DNA of 64,000 nt, taken from positions 868,001 to 932,000 of the forward strand of contig NZ_AP025628.1 in NCBI RefSeq assembly GCF_025999835.1, in the 5' to 3' direction. A program made the translations under genes and the position numbers. This document shows positions 32,829 through 40,845 of the stretch, one piece after another. The notes below the pieces were generated by a model that saw nothing but the letters and a program-made list of their open reading frames with translations, made no database searches and was not told the DNA's origin. The first letter of the stretch is position 1, and every line of letters begins with the position of its first letter. Origin of the DNA: Caldinitratiruptor microaerophilus. Lineage in GTDB: Bacteria > Bacillota > Sulfobacillia > Symbiobacteriales > ZC4RG38.

Positions 32829-33913
32829 CACGCCACCACGGCCTCGGCGCGGCCCCAAGCCCGGTGCCACAGGCCTGCCGCGTTGGCCCACAGGGGGTCG
32901 TCAGCCAGGGTTACGGGCAGCCGGCTCGAGTCTTGCAGGTAGGGTGCCAGCAGGAGGCCTCCGCCGCCGATCAGGAGGAGGCGCGTGACGTTGCCGGCCC
33001 GCGAAACCGCCTCCGTGACGAGTCGGGTCACGTCCCGGGCGAGGCGCGTCAGCTCGTGCCGGGCGACGTCGGTGAGGTCGTAGGGCCGCCCCAGCCCCCA
33101 GAGCACGACCGGCCCCCCGGTCCGCGCCGCCTCGTGCAGGGCGTTCAGCACGTCGCCGCGGTGGCGGGCGACGTGAGGGCCGTGCCGCTGGCGAGCCGCC
33201 GCAAGGATGCGGTCCGCGGCGGTGGCCAGGCCGCCGTCCGTCGTGCCGCCGGAAGGGCCGGGCTGGAACCGGCCCTGGGTGAAGATCGCCCAGTCGACAG
33301 AGCGCACGCCCACGTCGACGACGGCAACGGTTTCGTCGAGGAGCCCGGGGTCCAAGGCCGCCATCGCCAGGAAAGCGGCAGCGCCTTCGGGGATCACGTC
33401 CACCATGTCGACCACCAGGTCGAGGGAGCGGCCATCCCACGGAGGGGTCGAGAGCCAGCGCACGGTGTGGCGGCCGCGGAGGCGAGCGGCCAGGGTCTGC
33501 CGGGCCGCTGGGTCGGCGGCCTCGGCCATGGGCAGGGCGACGGCCAGGCTCAAGCGGGCCACGGTGGTAAGACGGTCGGTGCGGTGAACGGCCGCGGCGA
33601 GAGCCGTGAGGGCGAGGAGCAGCAGGCGGTCGCTCCCGGCCTTGCGCTCGCCGGCTTCGACCTCGAGCACGCGGTCGGGGTACTCACGGAGGGCGAGTTC
33701 GCCGGCGAAGATCTGCCGGGGGCCGTCGAGAAAGGGCGCTCGGATCTCGGCGTGCAGGTGCTGCACGGGGTCTTCGCCGGGGGACAGCATGTACAGGTCC
33801 CGGTGGACGCCCTCCGCAGGGGCGAGGGCGTGCGGAACGAGGAGCCGGTCCCCGGGGCGGGGACCGGCCAGCTTGAGCAGGCCATTACCCAGGTCGAGGC
33901 CGACTGCGATCAT
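32828..33913 (-). CDS. parM: ParM/Alp-type actin-like partition ATPase
   Basis: ATG 33913 gives 361 residues. Actin-fold motifs: phosphate-1 AVGLDLGNGLLKLAG at the N-terminus, phosphate-2 VAVVDVGVRSVDWAIF near residue 196, and the adenosine motif RLLLIGGGGLLLAPYL near residue 320. Family knowledge: ParM-like proteins form filaments that push plasmid copies apart. Overlaps the upstream small ORF by 4 nt and the candidate ParR downstream, forming a par operon inside the mobilisation region. This suggests the element replicates or once replicated as a plasmid. Confidence 0.88.
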   Translation of the reverse strand: MIAVGLDLGNGLLKLAGPRPGDRLLVPHALAPAEGVHRDLYMLSPGEDPVQHLHAEIRAPFLDGPRQIFAGELALREYPDRVLEVEAGERKAGSDRLLLLALTALAAAVHRTDRLTTVARLSLAVALPMAEAADPAARQTLAARLRGRHTVRWLSTPPWDGRSLDLVVDMVDVIPEGAAAFLAMAALDPGLLDETVAVVDVGVRSVDWAIFTQGRFQPGPSGGTTDGGLATAADRILAAARQRHGPHVARHRGDVLNALHEAARTGGPVVLWGLGRPYDLTDVARHELTRLARDVTRLVTEAVSRAGNVTRLLLIGGGGLLLAPYLQDSSRLPVTLADDPLWANAAGLWHRAWGRAEAVVA

Positions 33914-34161
33914 GGCTTCTCCGTCCTTCCGTGGGCCGCCGGGTGGCCAGCGGCCAGGTCGTCGAGGGTGAGTTGGCGCCCGGCGGGGGTCACCGCGGGT
34001 GAAGCGCCCGCCGGCTCGCCCAGCCACGCGGCAGGCACCGGCAGAGCCAGGAGCGCTTCTCGCTCCGCTTCCAGCCGGTCACAGGCTGGCCCGAGCTCGT
34101 GCTCGAGGTATCCAGCGAGGTCAGATAGGGATCGGCAGGGGCGCACGTCAATCCCTCCCAC
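33910..34161 (-). CDS. Small protein between relaxase and parM
   Basis: 83 residues starting MGGIDVRPCRSLSDLAGYLE, predicted mostly helical (EHELGPACDRLEAEREALLA) with a C-terminal GRQLTLDDL. It overlaps the relaxase end by 14 nt and parM by 4 nt, so it is coupled to both. No family recognised. Possible relaxosome accessory or partition regulator. Confidence 0.55.
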   Translation of the reverse strand: MGGIDVRPCRSLSDLAGYLEHELGPACDRLEAEREALLALPVPAAWLGEPAGASPAVTPAGRQLTLDDLAAGHPAAHGRTEKP

Positions 34162-35308
34162 GCCCGTCGCGCCGGCGGGCGCGCTCCTCCTCGGTAGGAG
34201 CCCGCTCCTCGGCGCGGCGTTGGGCTTCGCTCAGGGCCGCGCTGGCAGCCAGAAGGAGGCCCCGCACAGCTCCGAGCGCGACCGGCGGAACCGTGGGGGC
34301 AGTAGACGGGACGATCGGCCCTCCCCGGATGTCCCGGTTCAGCTGTGCGGCGGCCCGGACGATGAGCTGGGCGATTCGGCCCCGGAGGTCTCGCATCGCT
34401 TTTTGCTCGGCGACGTCCAGAGCGCGGTTCCTGGACGTGTACAGCCCCGCCATCTGCCGGACGGTCTGGCGGTACAGATTCACGGCGGCCGCCAGGGACG
34501 GGTGTTGGAGGAGGCGCTCGGCAACCCGGAGAGCTTCGTCTTTCACGTCCTGGGGCATGAAGGCGAGGACGGCCCGACCGCGGCCAGGCATGCGGCCAGC
34601 GAGGGTCAGGAGCCGGGAGGCGAGTTCTTGCTCCAGAGGAGACGGCTTCGGACCCGAGAGCCGGCCGGGGGCTTGCAAAGCCTGACCTGCCCGAGCCCGG
34701 AGCGCCCTGCGCCGGGCACCGGCCTGAAGGGCGAGGGAAATGCTGTGTTGGAGCACGTCGTTCGCGGCAACGCGCAGGGAATCACGAAGGATGGTCTTGC
34801 GGGCCGCCAGGGGCGCGCGAACGGGGGCCAGCACCTGGCGCGCCCATGCCTGCCGGACCTCCCTGAGCTCGGCCGGCCGGAGCTTGCCTTGCCGCCGGGT
34901 AGGCGGGTCCTCCCAGAGGACGACGTGGAGGTGCGGGTGGCCAGGGGCCCGGTGCAGGGCGGCCGCCCACCGTACAGCCCCAGGGTCGAGTCCCATGCGG
35001 GCCGCGATCTGCGGCACGGCCAGACGGGCCAGGCGCTCCCAGTCGGCCCGGGCCTGGTAACCCCAGCGGAGGGCATCGTCCTCCCGCAGGCTCAGGACGA
35101 GGCGCCAGACGGGACCGGTATGGTCACGGACAGCCCTCTGCACCTCGACCCGGTCGGGGGGCCTTTGGGGATCGGGGCCGAAGAGCGCCCGGCCCACGCG
35201 GCCGCCGTCCGCCCCGTGGGTGGCGATGTAGTAGACGTGTGCGGCGTTGCGGGCGCCGATGGTGGGTCCGGGCTCGCGGAAGCTCAACTTGGCGACGGGG
35301 ATGGCCAT
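34148..35308 (-). CDS. MobP-type relaxase
   Basis: 386 residues. The metal-binding HxH motif of relaxases is HRAPGHPHLHVVLWE near residue 121. The N-terminal region (RNAAHVYYIATHGADGGRVG, with two Tyr residues) is where the catalytic tyrosine would be, and WRLVLSLREDDA follows. The C-terminal half is helical and Arg-rich. Family knowledge: relaxases nick oriT, stay bound to the 5' end and lead the strand through the channel; MobP3-like proteins in Bacillota are of this size. First large gene of the leftward transfer operon; oriT is expected nearby but was not identified. Confidence 0.82.
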   Translation of the reverse strand: MAIPVAKLSFREPGPTIGARNAAHVYYIATHGADGGRVGRALFGPDPQRPPDRVEVQRAVRDHTGPVWRLVLSLREDDALRWGYQARADWERLARLAVPQIAARMGLDPGAVRWAAALHRAPGHPHLHVVLWEDPPTRRQGKLRPAELREVRQAWARQVLAPVRAPLAARKTILRDSLRVAANDVLQHSISLALQAGARRRALRARAGQALQAPGRLSGPKPSPLEQELASRLLTLAGRMPGRGRAVLAFMPQDVKDEALRVAERLLQHPSLAAAVNLYRQTVRQMAGLYTSRNRALDVAEQKAMRDLRGRIAQLIVRAAAQLNRDIRGGPIVPSTAPTVPPVALGAVRGLLLAASAALSEAQRRAEERAPTEEERARRRDGRGRD

Positions 35309-35329
35309 GGGTCATCAACTCGATGGGGA

Positions 35330-35647
35330 TTAGTTTGCCCACAGGGGGCGCCGTCCGTTGCCGGCTCCCTTTGTTTCGTGGGTCTGTGGCTGCGGGGTAT
35401 CCCGTTGCCGGGGGATGAGGCGGTTGGCGAGCTTGATTGCCTCGCCGTTGAGGTGTCGGATGTCCTCTTCCGGCAGGTCCAGGGCGCCCAGGATCATGAG
35501 CGCGAGCTCCGCTGCCCGTGCCGCCTGAACGGCGCCCCGGTGGACTTCGTTCCGAACATGCTGGAGGTGAAGGACCAGGCGGTCGTCCAGGGCTTGGGTG
35601 TTGCTGCCCGCGCTATTTGTCGCTCCGGTGACCAGCGACGATGTCAT
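35330..35647 (-). CDS. Small protein upstream of the relaxase, candidate relaxosome accessory
   Basis: 105 residues. A central helical part (LVLHLQHVRNEVHRGAVQAA, DIRHLNGEAIKLANRLI) is flanked by polar tails. It lies 21 bp upstream of the relaxase on the same strand, where accessory nicking proteins usually are. No RHH or HTH signature is evident. It marks the last recognisable gene of the conjugative block. Confidence 0.5.
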   Translation of the reverse strand: MTSSLVTGATNSAGSNTQALDDRLVLHLQHVRNEVHRGAVQAARAAELALMILGALDLPEEDIRHLNGEAIKLANRLIPRQRDTPQPQTHETKGAGNGRRPLWAN

Positions 35648-35743
35648 GGCCGTTCATGAGATGTGACCGGTCCGCTGGCGCTGAAGGGGCGCAGCCCGTG
35701 GTAAGGATGCGCCCCAGAGTCCGAAATGCAGGGCCGGCAGCCA

Positions 35744-36070
35744 CTAGAATCCACCAGGGCCGTACGGGTGGTTGACCCCGGGGCTGTGAACGAACTCCCG
35801 GTAGAGGCGCCACCACCAATGCTCGTAGTCCTCGATATACCGGAAGACGGGAAGGTCGAGCCGGCACGTGGGCCGGCTCTTCAGGTCCCGTAACCGGTGG
35901 AGCAGACGGTAGCCCAGGATGAACGCCGTGACCGCCTGGCCGCGCCGGACCCCATCTCCGGTCGTGGCCTGCCGGATGGCGGCCTCCAGCAGGTCGAGCA
36001 GGTCGGTGATCTCGTACCCGTAAAGCCGGAGTGAAACCCCGGCGTGTTGCAGGCGAAAGTCTGTCACCAC
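35744..36070 (-). CDS. Small protein of the AAA/DDE transposon-like unit
   Basis: 108 residues from the GTG at 36070, which overlaps the AAA ATPase end by 7 nt. Helical part LYGYEITDLLDLLEAAIRQA and an aromatic-rich tail (YIEDYEHWWWRLYREFVHSP). Not recognised. Overlap with the ATPase indicates it belongs to the transposition operon. Confidence 0.5.
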   Translation of the reverse strand: MVTDFRLQHAGVSLRLYGYEITDLLDLLEAAIRQATTGDGVRRGQAVTAFILGYRLLHRLRDLKSRPTCRLDLPVFRYIEDYEHWWWRLYREFVHSPGVNHPYGPGGF

Positions 36071-36897
36071 GGGCTACCTCCTCTGGGGGCCTGGGTATCC
36101 TGCAGCTCCAGCAGCACCCGCTCGACGTGGGCCTCCTCCACTAGGCGCTGGTCATGGGCGCAAGCGTCCAGGAGGCAGCTCGTGCAGATCGTGTTGATGA
36201 CCCGCGGGATGCCCCGGGACTCCGTGACGATCTTGCGCAGGGCCTGCTCGGAGAAGAGGGGCCGGTCGGCGCCGGCCAGGTGGAGATGGTGCTGGATGTA
36301 GGCCAGAGTCTCGGCCTCCCCGAGGCCGGTGAGGTGGAAGCGCACCTGAACCCGCTGGGCGATGGCCTCGAAGGTGCGAAGCCGGAGCAGCCCCCGGAGT
36401 TCGCTCTGGCCGGCGAGGATGAACGTCAGCGGCGAGATGGAGTCCATGTGGAAGTTCAGGAGGAAGCGGACCTCCTGGAGCATGGCGCCGCTGAGGAGGT
36501 GGGCCTCGTCGATGACGATCACTGGCTGACGGCCGTTGGTGGTGTAACCGTCCAGGATGGTGCGCTCGAAAAGCCGTTTCACCTCCCGCCCGTGGAACAG
36601 AGAAGGCGGGGCCACCCCAAGCTGGGTGAGCACGTCTCGGTAGAACGCGCTGGGGGTGAGACGGGAGTCGGCGATGTACACGAACAGGTGGCGGGTCCGG
36701 TCGAGCTGATCGTACAGGGCCCGGATGGCGGTGGACTTCCCGGCGCCGACCTCACCCGTGACGACCGCGAACGCGCGGTGGCGGATGGCGTACTGGAGGC
36801 GAGCAAGCAGTTCCTGGTGCTGGGGAGCGGGGAACAGCCGGTCGGTGGGAATCTCCCTGGCGAAGGGCACCGCTTTGAGGCCGAAGTACTCGGTCAG
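36064..36897 (-). CDS. TniB/ExeA-like AAA ATPase of a DDE transposon
   Basis: Walker A is VVTGEVGAGKSTAIRALY, Walker B PVIVIDEAHLLSG, sensor ILAGQSELRG. The family's N-terminus (LTEYFGLKAVPFAREIPTDR) is only present if translation starts at the CTG at 36897, which overlaps the transposase stop as CTGA; that gives 277 residues. A GTG at 36870 is the next candidate but would cut the conserved start. Family knowledge: TniB/MuB/TnsC-type ATPases bind target DNA and activate a DDE transposase. Works with 36894-38266. Confidence 0.85.
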   Translation of the reverse strand: MTEYFGLKAVPFAREIPTDRLFPAPQHQELLARLQYAIRHRAFAVVTGEVGAGKSTAIRALYDQLDRTRHLFVYIADSRLTPSAFYRDVLTQLGVAPPSLFHGREVKRLFERTILDGYTTNGRQPVIVIDEAHLLSGAMLQEVRFLLNFHMDSISPLTFILAGQSELRGLLRLRTFEAIAQRVQVRFHLTGLGEAETLAYIQHHLHLAGADRPLFSEQALRKIVTESRGIPRVINTICTSCLLDACAHDQRLVEEAHVERVLLELQDTQAPRGGSPW

Positions 36898-38266
36898 CGT
36901 GACGGCTCACCGTCCTTGTGGCCGACCAGGCGAGCGTAAGAGGTCTGACCCAGGCGGCGCTGCTTCTCGGCCTCGTGGTGCTTGCGGGCCAGGGTGAGGA
37001 AGTTCATCCCGTCGCTGGACGGGGGTTGGGCCGGGGCAGGGACGGCGTGGTGGTGAGTGCGGCGGAGCTGGAGGGGGGCAGCGTCCGGGAAACGCTTTCC
37101 CTCGTGCCAGACCTGGATCTGGCTGAGGTCGTAGGGGTCGTAGCGCAGGAGCACCCGGTGGCCGCTGAGGGCGGCGTCGACCTCGTAGCGGTTCCCATGC
37201 AGGGAGAAGCATCCGGTCTTGTCGACGACCCGCTGCTCCTCCCAGAGGAACACCTCCCGCAGGGCCGTAGGGTCGATGCGGCGCAAGGGCTCGGTGTCCG
37301 CCTCGAACCGCTGGCGGGGGGTCTGGTGGGTGCTGCCGTGGGGGCGACTGAGGTAGGCCACCTCGAGCCAGGCCCAGAAGAACTCGTTGAGTTCGTCCAG
37401 GGTGCGGAGCTGGCCGGCTTCGACCAGCGCGTGCGCTTCGGGCGGACGTACTGGAAAAACTTTTCAACCTTTCCCCGCCCCTGGGGTCGGTAGGGGCGGG
37501 AGTGGCTGAGGCGGATCCCGAGCTTGGCGCAGATCCGGGCCAGGTGGCGGGTGGAGTAGATCGCCCCGTTGTCCACGTAGATCTGGCGGGGCAGGCCGTA
37601 GCGGAGGATGGTGCGTTTGAGGCAGTCCTCCAGGCGGGGGAGCTTCTCCTCGAAATACATCTGGCCGTAAACGACTCGGCTATGGTCGTCGAGGAAAGCC
37701 ATGAGGTAGACTTGGCGCCGCTTCCCGGGTTGTCCCGGCACCGGCAGCGACAGGGCGTGCAGGACGTCTCCTTGCCACAGGTCGTTGCGGTGTTGGGCCT
37801 CAAACCGGCGGAGCAAACTCCGGGCGGCTTTGCTGCGCAACTCCTGGCGGGTGCAGCCTGCCCGGGCCAGGTAGCGGCCCAGGGTGGTGCGTTTGAGACG
37901 CCCGGGTGCGACCTTTCCGTCCAGCTCGAGCAAGGCGATGATCTGTTGCACACTGCGGTCGGGCACCGCCCGCCGCAAGGCGATCGCCGCTTCCAGGACC
38001 TCCGGGGGAACGGCCCGTCCCTGGTCCGCATCCGCCCGGGTGTGCGGTTTGAGCCCCTCGAACCCGTGCTGCCGGTAGGCCTGGACCCAGCGCTGCAGCG
38101 TCCTGAGCCCGACTCGGGTCTTGTCACTGGAAGGGATCTCGTGCGGGTGCCCGGCGATCTCCCGCAACAGGCGCTGGCGCTCGGACGGGCTCAGGTTCTG
38201 GGTCAGTACGGGGGCGATGAGGCTCCAGCGGAAGGTGGCGATCTCTTCCCGCTGCTGCTCGTCCAT
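36894..38266 (-). pseudogene. DDE (rve) transposase, frameshifted
   Basis: ATG 38266 starts MDEQQREEIATFRWSLIAPV. Helix-turn-helix regions follow (GLRTLQRWVQAYRQHGFEGL, RLKRTTLGRYLARAGC). The catalytic core shows DDE: D in LWQGDVLHAL, D in IYVDNGAIYS, E in GRGKVEKFFQ. At about 37442 the reading frame moves by -1: in the original frame the sequence turns to Ser/Arg-rich nonsense, while the next frame continues PEAHALVEAGQLRTLDELNE and then VAYLSRPHGSTHQTPRQRF to a stop at 36894. A one-base loss (or sequencing error) explains this; no classic slippery heptamer is seen. Confidence 0.85.
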
Positions 38267-38363
38267 GGAATCCCTCCCCTGCTGGCGTCGTTGCCGCCAT
38301 TATGGCCGGCACGCCGAGCCAGCCGGGAGGGACAAAGTTTGTGGTGGGGGGTATAGCCGTACC

Positions 38364-38978
38364 TCACAGGGGTGCCGGCGCCTCGCAAAAACTGTTCAGG
38401 AACGCAAACAGCCCACGGTGGCGGACAGGGTCCACAGGCATCTGCCGCCGGAGCCAGTCACCCAGCGCGAGCAAAAAGTGGAGGGCGGCGTCGGGACCCT
38501 CGTGGCGGGGGACCAGCGTGAAGACGTCGACGGCGGGTCGCTGTTCCAGCAGCCAGGCGGTCAGGAACTGTCCCCAAGTCCCCGCGATACCGCGAACCGT
38601 ACGCACCCACCGGCGCAACGTTCGCTCCGACACCACACTGACCGCCGGTGAACTGATTTCCCAGGCGAGATCCCTCCACGACCTCCCTTGCTGAAGGCGC
38701 CGGCGCACGACCACTTCCCGCAGCAGCGTGACAAAGCGGGCGTACGGACACAGAAAGTCCGGCAGGACTGAGCACGTGTGCTTGCACCGGGGACAGAACC
38801 AGCGGTAGATGGGGATGCGGTAGATGCGCCGGCGGGTAACCACTGACCGATGGTGGGCGCCATGCTCCCGCATCTGCCGGCCGCAGCCTGCACAACGAAG
38901 CGCCAGTGCGGGTCCGTCACGGCCGTACCGGCGTAAGTACGCTTTGACTGAGACCGCAAGGGGCAGTATGATGGACAC
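38364..38978 (-). CDS. DUF6431-like zinc-finger protein of the transposon
   Basis: GTG 38978 about 10 nt after AGGAG gives 204 residues. A zinc-binding segment (LALRCAGCGRQMREHG and YRWFCPRCKHTCSVLP, CxxC...CxxC) is followed by helices with VSERTLRRWVRTVRGI, a homeodomain-like HTH. This pattern fits the DUF6431 proteins often seen before DDE/AAA transposase pairs. It lies 97 bp upstream of the transposase, same strand. It may recognise the transposon end or target, as TniQ does in Tn5053-type elements; that is inference. Confidence 0.65.
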   Translation of the reverse strand: MSIILPLAVSVKAYLRRYGRDGPALALRCAGCGRQMREHGAHHRSVVTRRRIYRIPIYRWFCPRCKHTCSVLPDFLCPYARFVTLLREVVVRRRLQQGRSWRDLAWEISSPAVSVVSERTLRRWVRTVRGIAGTWGQFLTAWLLEQRPAVDVFTLVPRHEGPDAALHFLLALGDWLRRQMPVDPVRHRGLFAFLNSFCEAPAPL

Positions 38979-39145
38979 GCAGAGGTAACTCCTCTGAAGC
39001 CTGCCCCGGGGCTTGGCTGCGAAACTCGACCCGGGGCAGGTGTCTTTATTTCCACCCCCCGCGCGAAAAGGGGGAGGCTCGACCTCCCCAGGCTCTTCCA
39101 CACCCATCTCCTCGTCCCCTTCCAGCGCCAACCACTCCGGTCAAC

Positions 39146-39174
39146 GCGGCGACAAATAGCGTGGGCGAAAACAG
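39146..39174. repeat. 29-bp direct repeat, left copy
   Basis: Begins GCGGCGACAA and ends GTGGGCGAAAACAG. Repeated at 39541-39569 with three base differences. The two copies bracket exactly the transplanted thiolase/ligase fragment, like a long target-site duplication or a recombination footprint. Confidence 0.7.
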
Positions 39175-39543
39175 CCGCCCTGGTGCTGGCGTGCATCGCC
39201 GACCTGGACCTGCCTCCCGACCGGGTGAACGTCTGGGGCGGGGCGCTGGCCCTGGGACACCCGTACGCGGCCACCGGCGCCATCCTCCTGGTGCGGCTCC
39301 TCTACGGTCTGCACCGGACGGGCGGGCGGCTGGGTGCCGTCGCCCTGGGTAGTGCCGGGGGGCTGGGGATGGCGGCCCTGGTGGAGCGGGTGTGAGGGGG
39401 GACACGCGGTGATCGTGAGCGGCGGCGTGCAGGCGGCAGCCGCACGGGCGCCCGGGCGGACCGCCCTCGTGGCGGGCGCGTCCCGGCTGAGCTTCGGGGA
39501 ACTCGACCGGGCGATCGACGCGGCCGGGTCCGGGTTTCGGGCG
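39174..39543 (+). pseudogene. Transplanted fragment: thiolase 3' end plus acyl-CoA ligase 5' end
   Basis: This 370-bp stretch is about 97% identical to 47854-48222, across the end of the intact thiolase and the start of the intact ligase, including the intergenic gap. It encodes [16 protein letters not shown]... to the thiolase stop (39393-39395), then the ligase start ([20 protein letters not shown]) cut after DAAGSGFRA. It has no promoter or complete gene and is a dead copy. Confidence 0.92.
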
Positions 39544-39569
39544 GCGACAACAAGCGTGGGCGAAAACAG
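39541..39569. repeat. 29-bp direct repeat, right copy
   Basis: Same sequence as 39146-39174 with small changes (GACAACAAGCG against GACAAATAGCG). It lies between the transplanted fragment and the manC remnant. Confidence 0.7.
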
Positions 39570-39864
39570 GGCCTGGGCCGTGAGCGCCGCCAGGGCGACC
39601 GCGGGGGCCGTGTCGCGCCCCTCCGGCTCGACCGGGAGGTTGTCCTCCGGGAGCTCGGGCAGATGCTCCCGGACGCCGGAGACCACAGGGGCGGCCGTCA
39701 CCACCAGCAGGTTCGCCCAGTCGCCGGCCAGGGGGGAGCAGGCGCTCGGCGGTCGCCCGGAGGAGGCTCCGCCCGGTGCCGTCGAGGGCGAGGAACTGCT
39801 TGGGCCGGTTCTGGCGTGAGAGCGGCCAGAAGCGCTCTCCCCGACCGCCGGCGAGGATCACGGG
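39570..39864 (-). pseudogene. manC (mannose-1-phosphate guanylyltransferase) 5' remnant
   Basis: On the minus strand [20 protein letters not shown] and [20 protein letters not shown] are the nucleotidyltransferase start of ManC. A one-base shift in a run of six C near 39740 moves the frame. The next frame goes on [20 protein letters not shown] and [20 protein letters not shown] plus [11 protein letters not shown], all ManC-like, until the 29-bp repeat ends the homology. Only about the first 110 codons remain. Confidence 0.82.
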
Positions 39865-39891
39865 GACGATGGGCGCGGACGTGGCTGCCGC

Positions 39892-40260
39892 TCACCCCTC
39901 GGGCACAGATCCACAAGGGAATGCCCGGCCACCGCACCTGGGACCTGCCGCGGCGGCAGTGAGGGGGGCCGGTGCGACGCCAACCCGGGGAACTGTGTCG
40001 GCACCCACCTGCCGGACACGCCCGGCGATGGCTCCGGACGCGCGACGCCGGCGCGGCTCCCGGGGCTCGCCCCGGCCGGCGAGGAGGAGCCCCAGCGGCG
40101 AATCGGTGTCCGTGGGAAGGTGGAGGAGGGAGCGGACCTCCCGGACCGGCGCGCCGTTGAGGGGGTGGGCCCTGTCCCTGGCGATCACGGGCAGCCGGCC
40201 CCCGGGCGTGGAACCCCCGTTCTCCCCGCCAGGCGCCGGGCCACCGTCGCCAAAAGGGTT
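39892..40260 (-). pseudogene. Decayed TniB-like AAA ATPase fragment
   Basis: Reading leftward, GRLPVIARDRAHPLNGAPVR, EVRSLLHLPTDTDSPLGLLL and AGRGEPREPRRRRASGAIAG align with GRQPVIVIDEAHLLSGAMLQ, EVRFLLNFHMDSISPLTFIL and AGQSELRGLLRLRTFEAIAQ of the ATPase at 36064-36897. The Walker B Asp-Glu is lost (ARDRAH), and no Walker A half is found upstream. A relic of a related transposon that once sat here. Confidence 0.7.
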
Positions 40261-40372
40261 ATCCAGAATTCGGGTTCGGGGGTTCTGGTTGCGTTTATTG
40301 CGGTTATAGGATACCCTGAGAGCAGCAGCACCGCATTCTGTGTCTACAGAATCCGATAGGAGGGACTACAAC

Positions 40373-40840
40373 ATGGCCGCCACAGACGTGGTGAGCGGCC
40401 CGGTAGCGGCGAGCCCGGAAGAGGTCTCCCAGATCCGGCTCCTGAGCGACGCTCTCTCTGGAGATGCCGCCCGGGAAGTCCGATATTTCTTGTCGGACTC
40501 CACAGGCCGGAAACTGGAGCTGCCTCGGTCCGTCTTCCTGGTCCTTGCCGCCGTCGCCAGGGAAATGGCTCTGGGGCACTCCGTAGCGATCCTTCACTAC
40601 GATCATGAACTCACAACCCAACAGGCTGCGGAGATCCTCAACGTCTCGCGCCCGTTTCTGATCCGTCTCTTGGAGGAGGGAAAGATCCCTTTCCACATGG
40701 TTGGCACCCACCGGCGAATTCGGATGAGGGACCTCCTGGAATACAAGAAGCGCCGTGACAGCATGCGCCGGGAGACTCTCAAGGAGCTACAGCGGGTTTC
40801 CGAGGCGCTTGGGCTGTACGACCAGGATTCCACGGAGTAG
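40373..40840 (+). CDS. Excisionase/HTH-type antitoxin
   Basis: ATG 40373 after GGAGG gives 155 residues. The C-terminal half has an excisionase-type HTH: ELTTQQAAEILNVSRPFLIR, LLEEGKIPFHMVGTHRRIRM and RDLLEYKKRRD. The N-terminal half (LPRSVFLVLAAVAREMALGH) would bind the toxin. It is followed 5 bp later by a PIN-domain gene. Such Xre/Xis-like plus PIN pairs are a common TA type. Lower GC than the surroundings. Confidence 0.82.
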   Translation: MAATDVVSGPVAASPEEVSQIRLLSDALSGDAAREVRYFLSDSTGRKLELPRSVFLVLAAVAREMALGHSVAILHYDHELTTQQAAEILNVSRPFLIRLLEEGKIPFHMVGTHRRIRMRDLLEYKKRRDSMRRETLKELQRVSEALGLYDQDSTE

Positions 40841-40845
40841 CGCCT

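Noticed and set aside
30559-35659. Two very long rightward open frames (721 and 931 codons) opposite the coupling protein, parM and relaxase
   Set aside because: Both are shadows of genes with clear Walker, actin and HxH motifs; long antisense frames are expected at this GC content.
37430-37450. Programmed -1 frameshift in the transposase
   Set aside because: The site lacks an A-rich or other classic slippery heptamer and a stimulating structure; a lost base or sequencing error is simpler.
35648-39050. Clear terminal inverted repeats and target duplications of the DDE/AAA transposon
   Set aside because: I looked at both flanks and could not find a convincing matching pair; ends remain undefined.
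39146-39569. CRISPR-like pair of 29-bp repeats
   Set aside because: Only two copies, about 395 bp apart, and the intervening DNA is a copy of local genes; does not fit spacer size.
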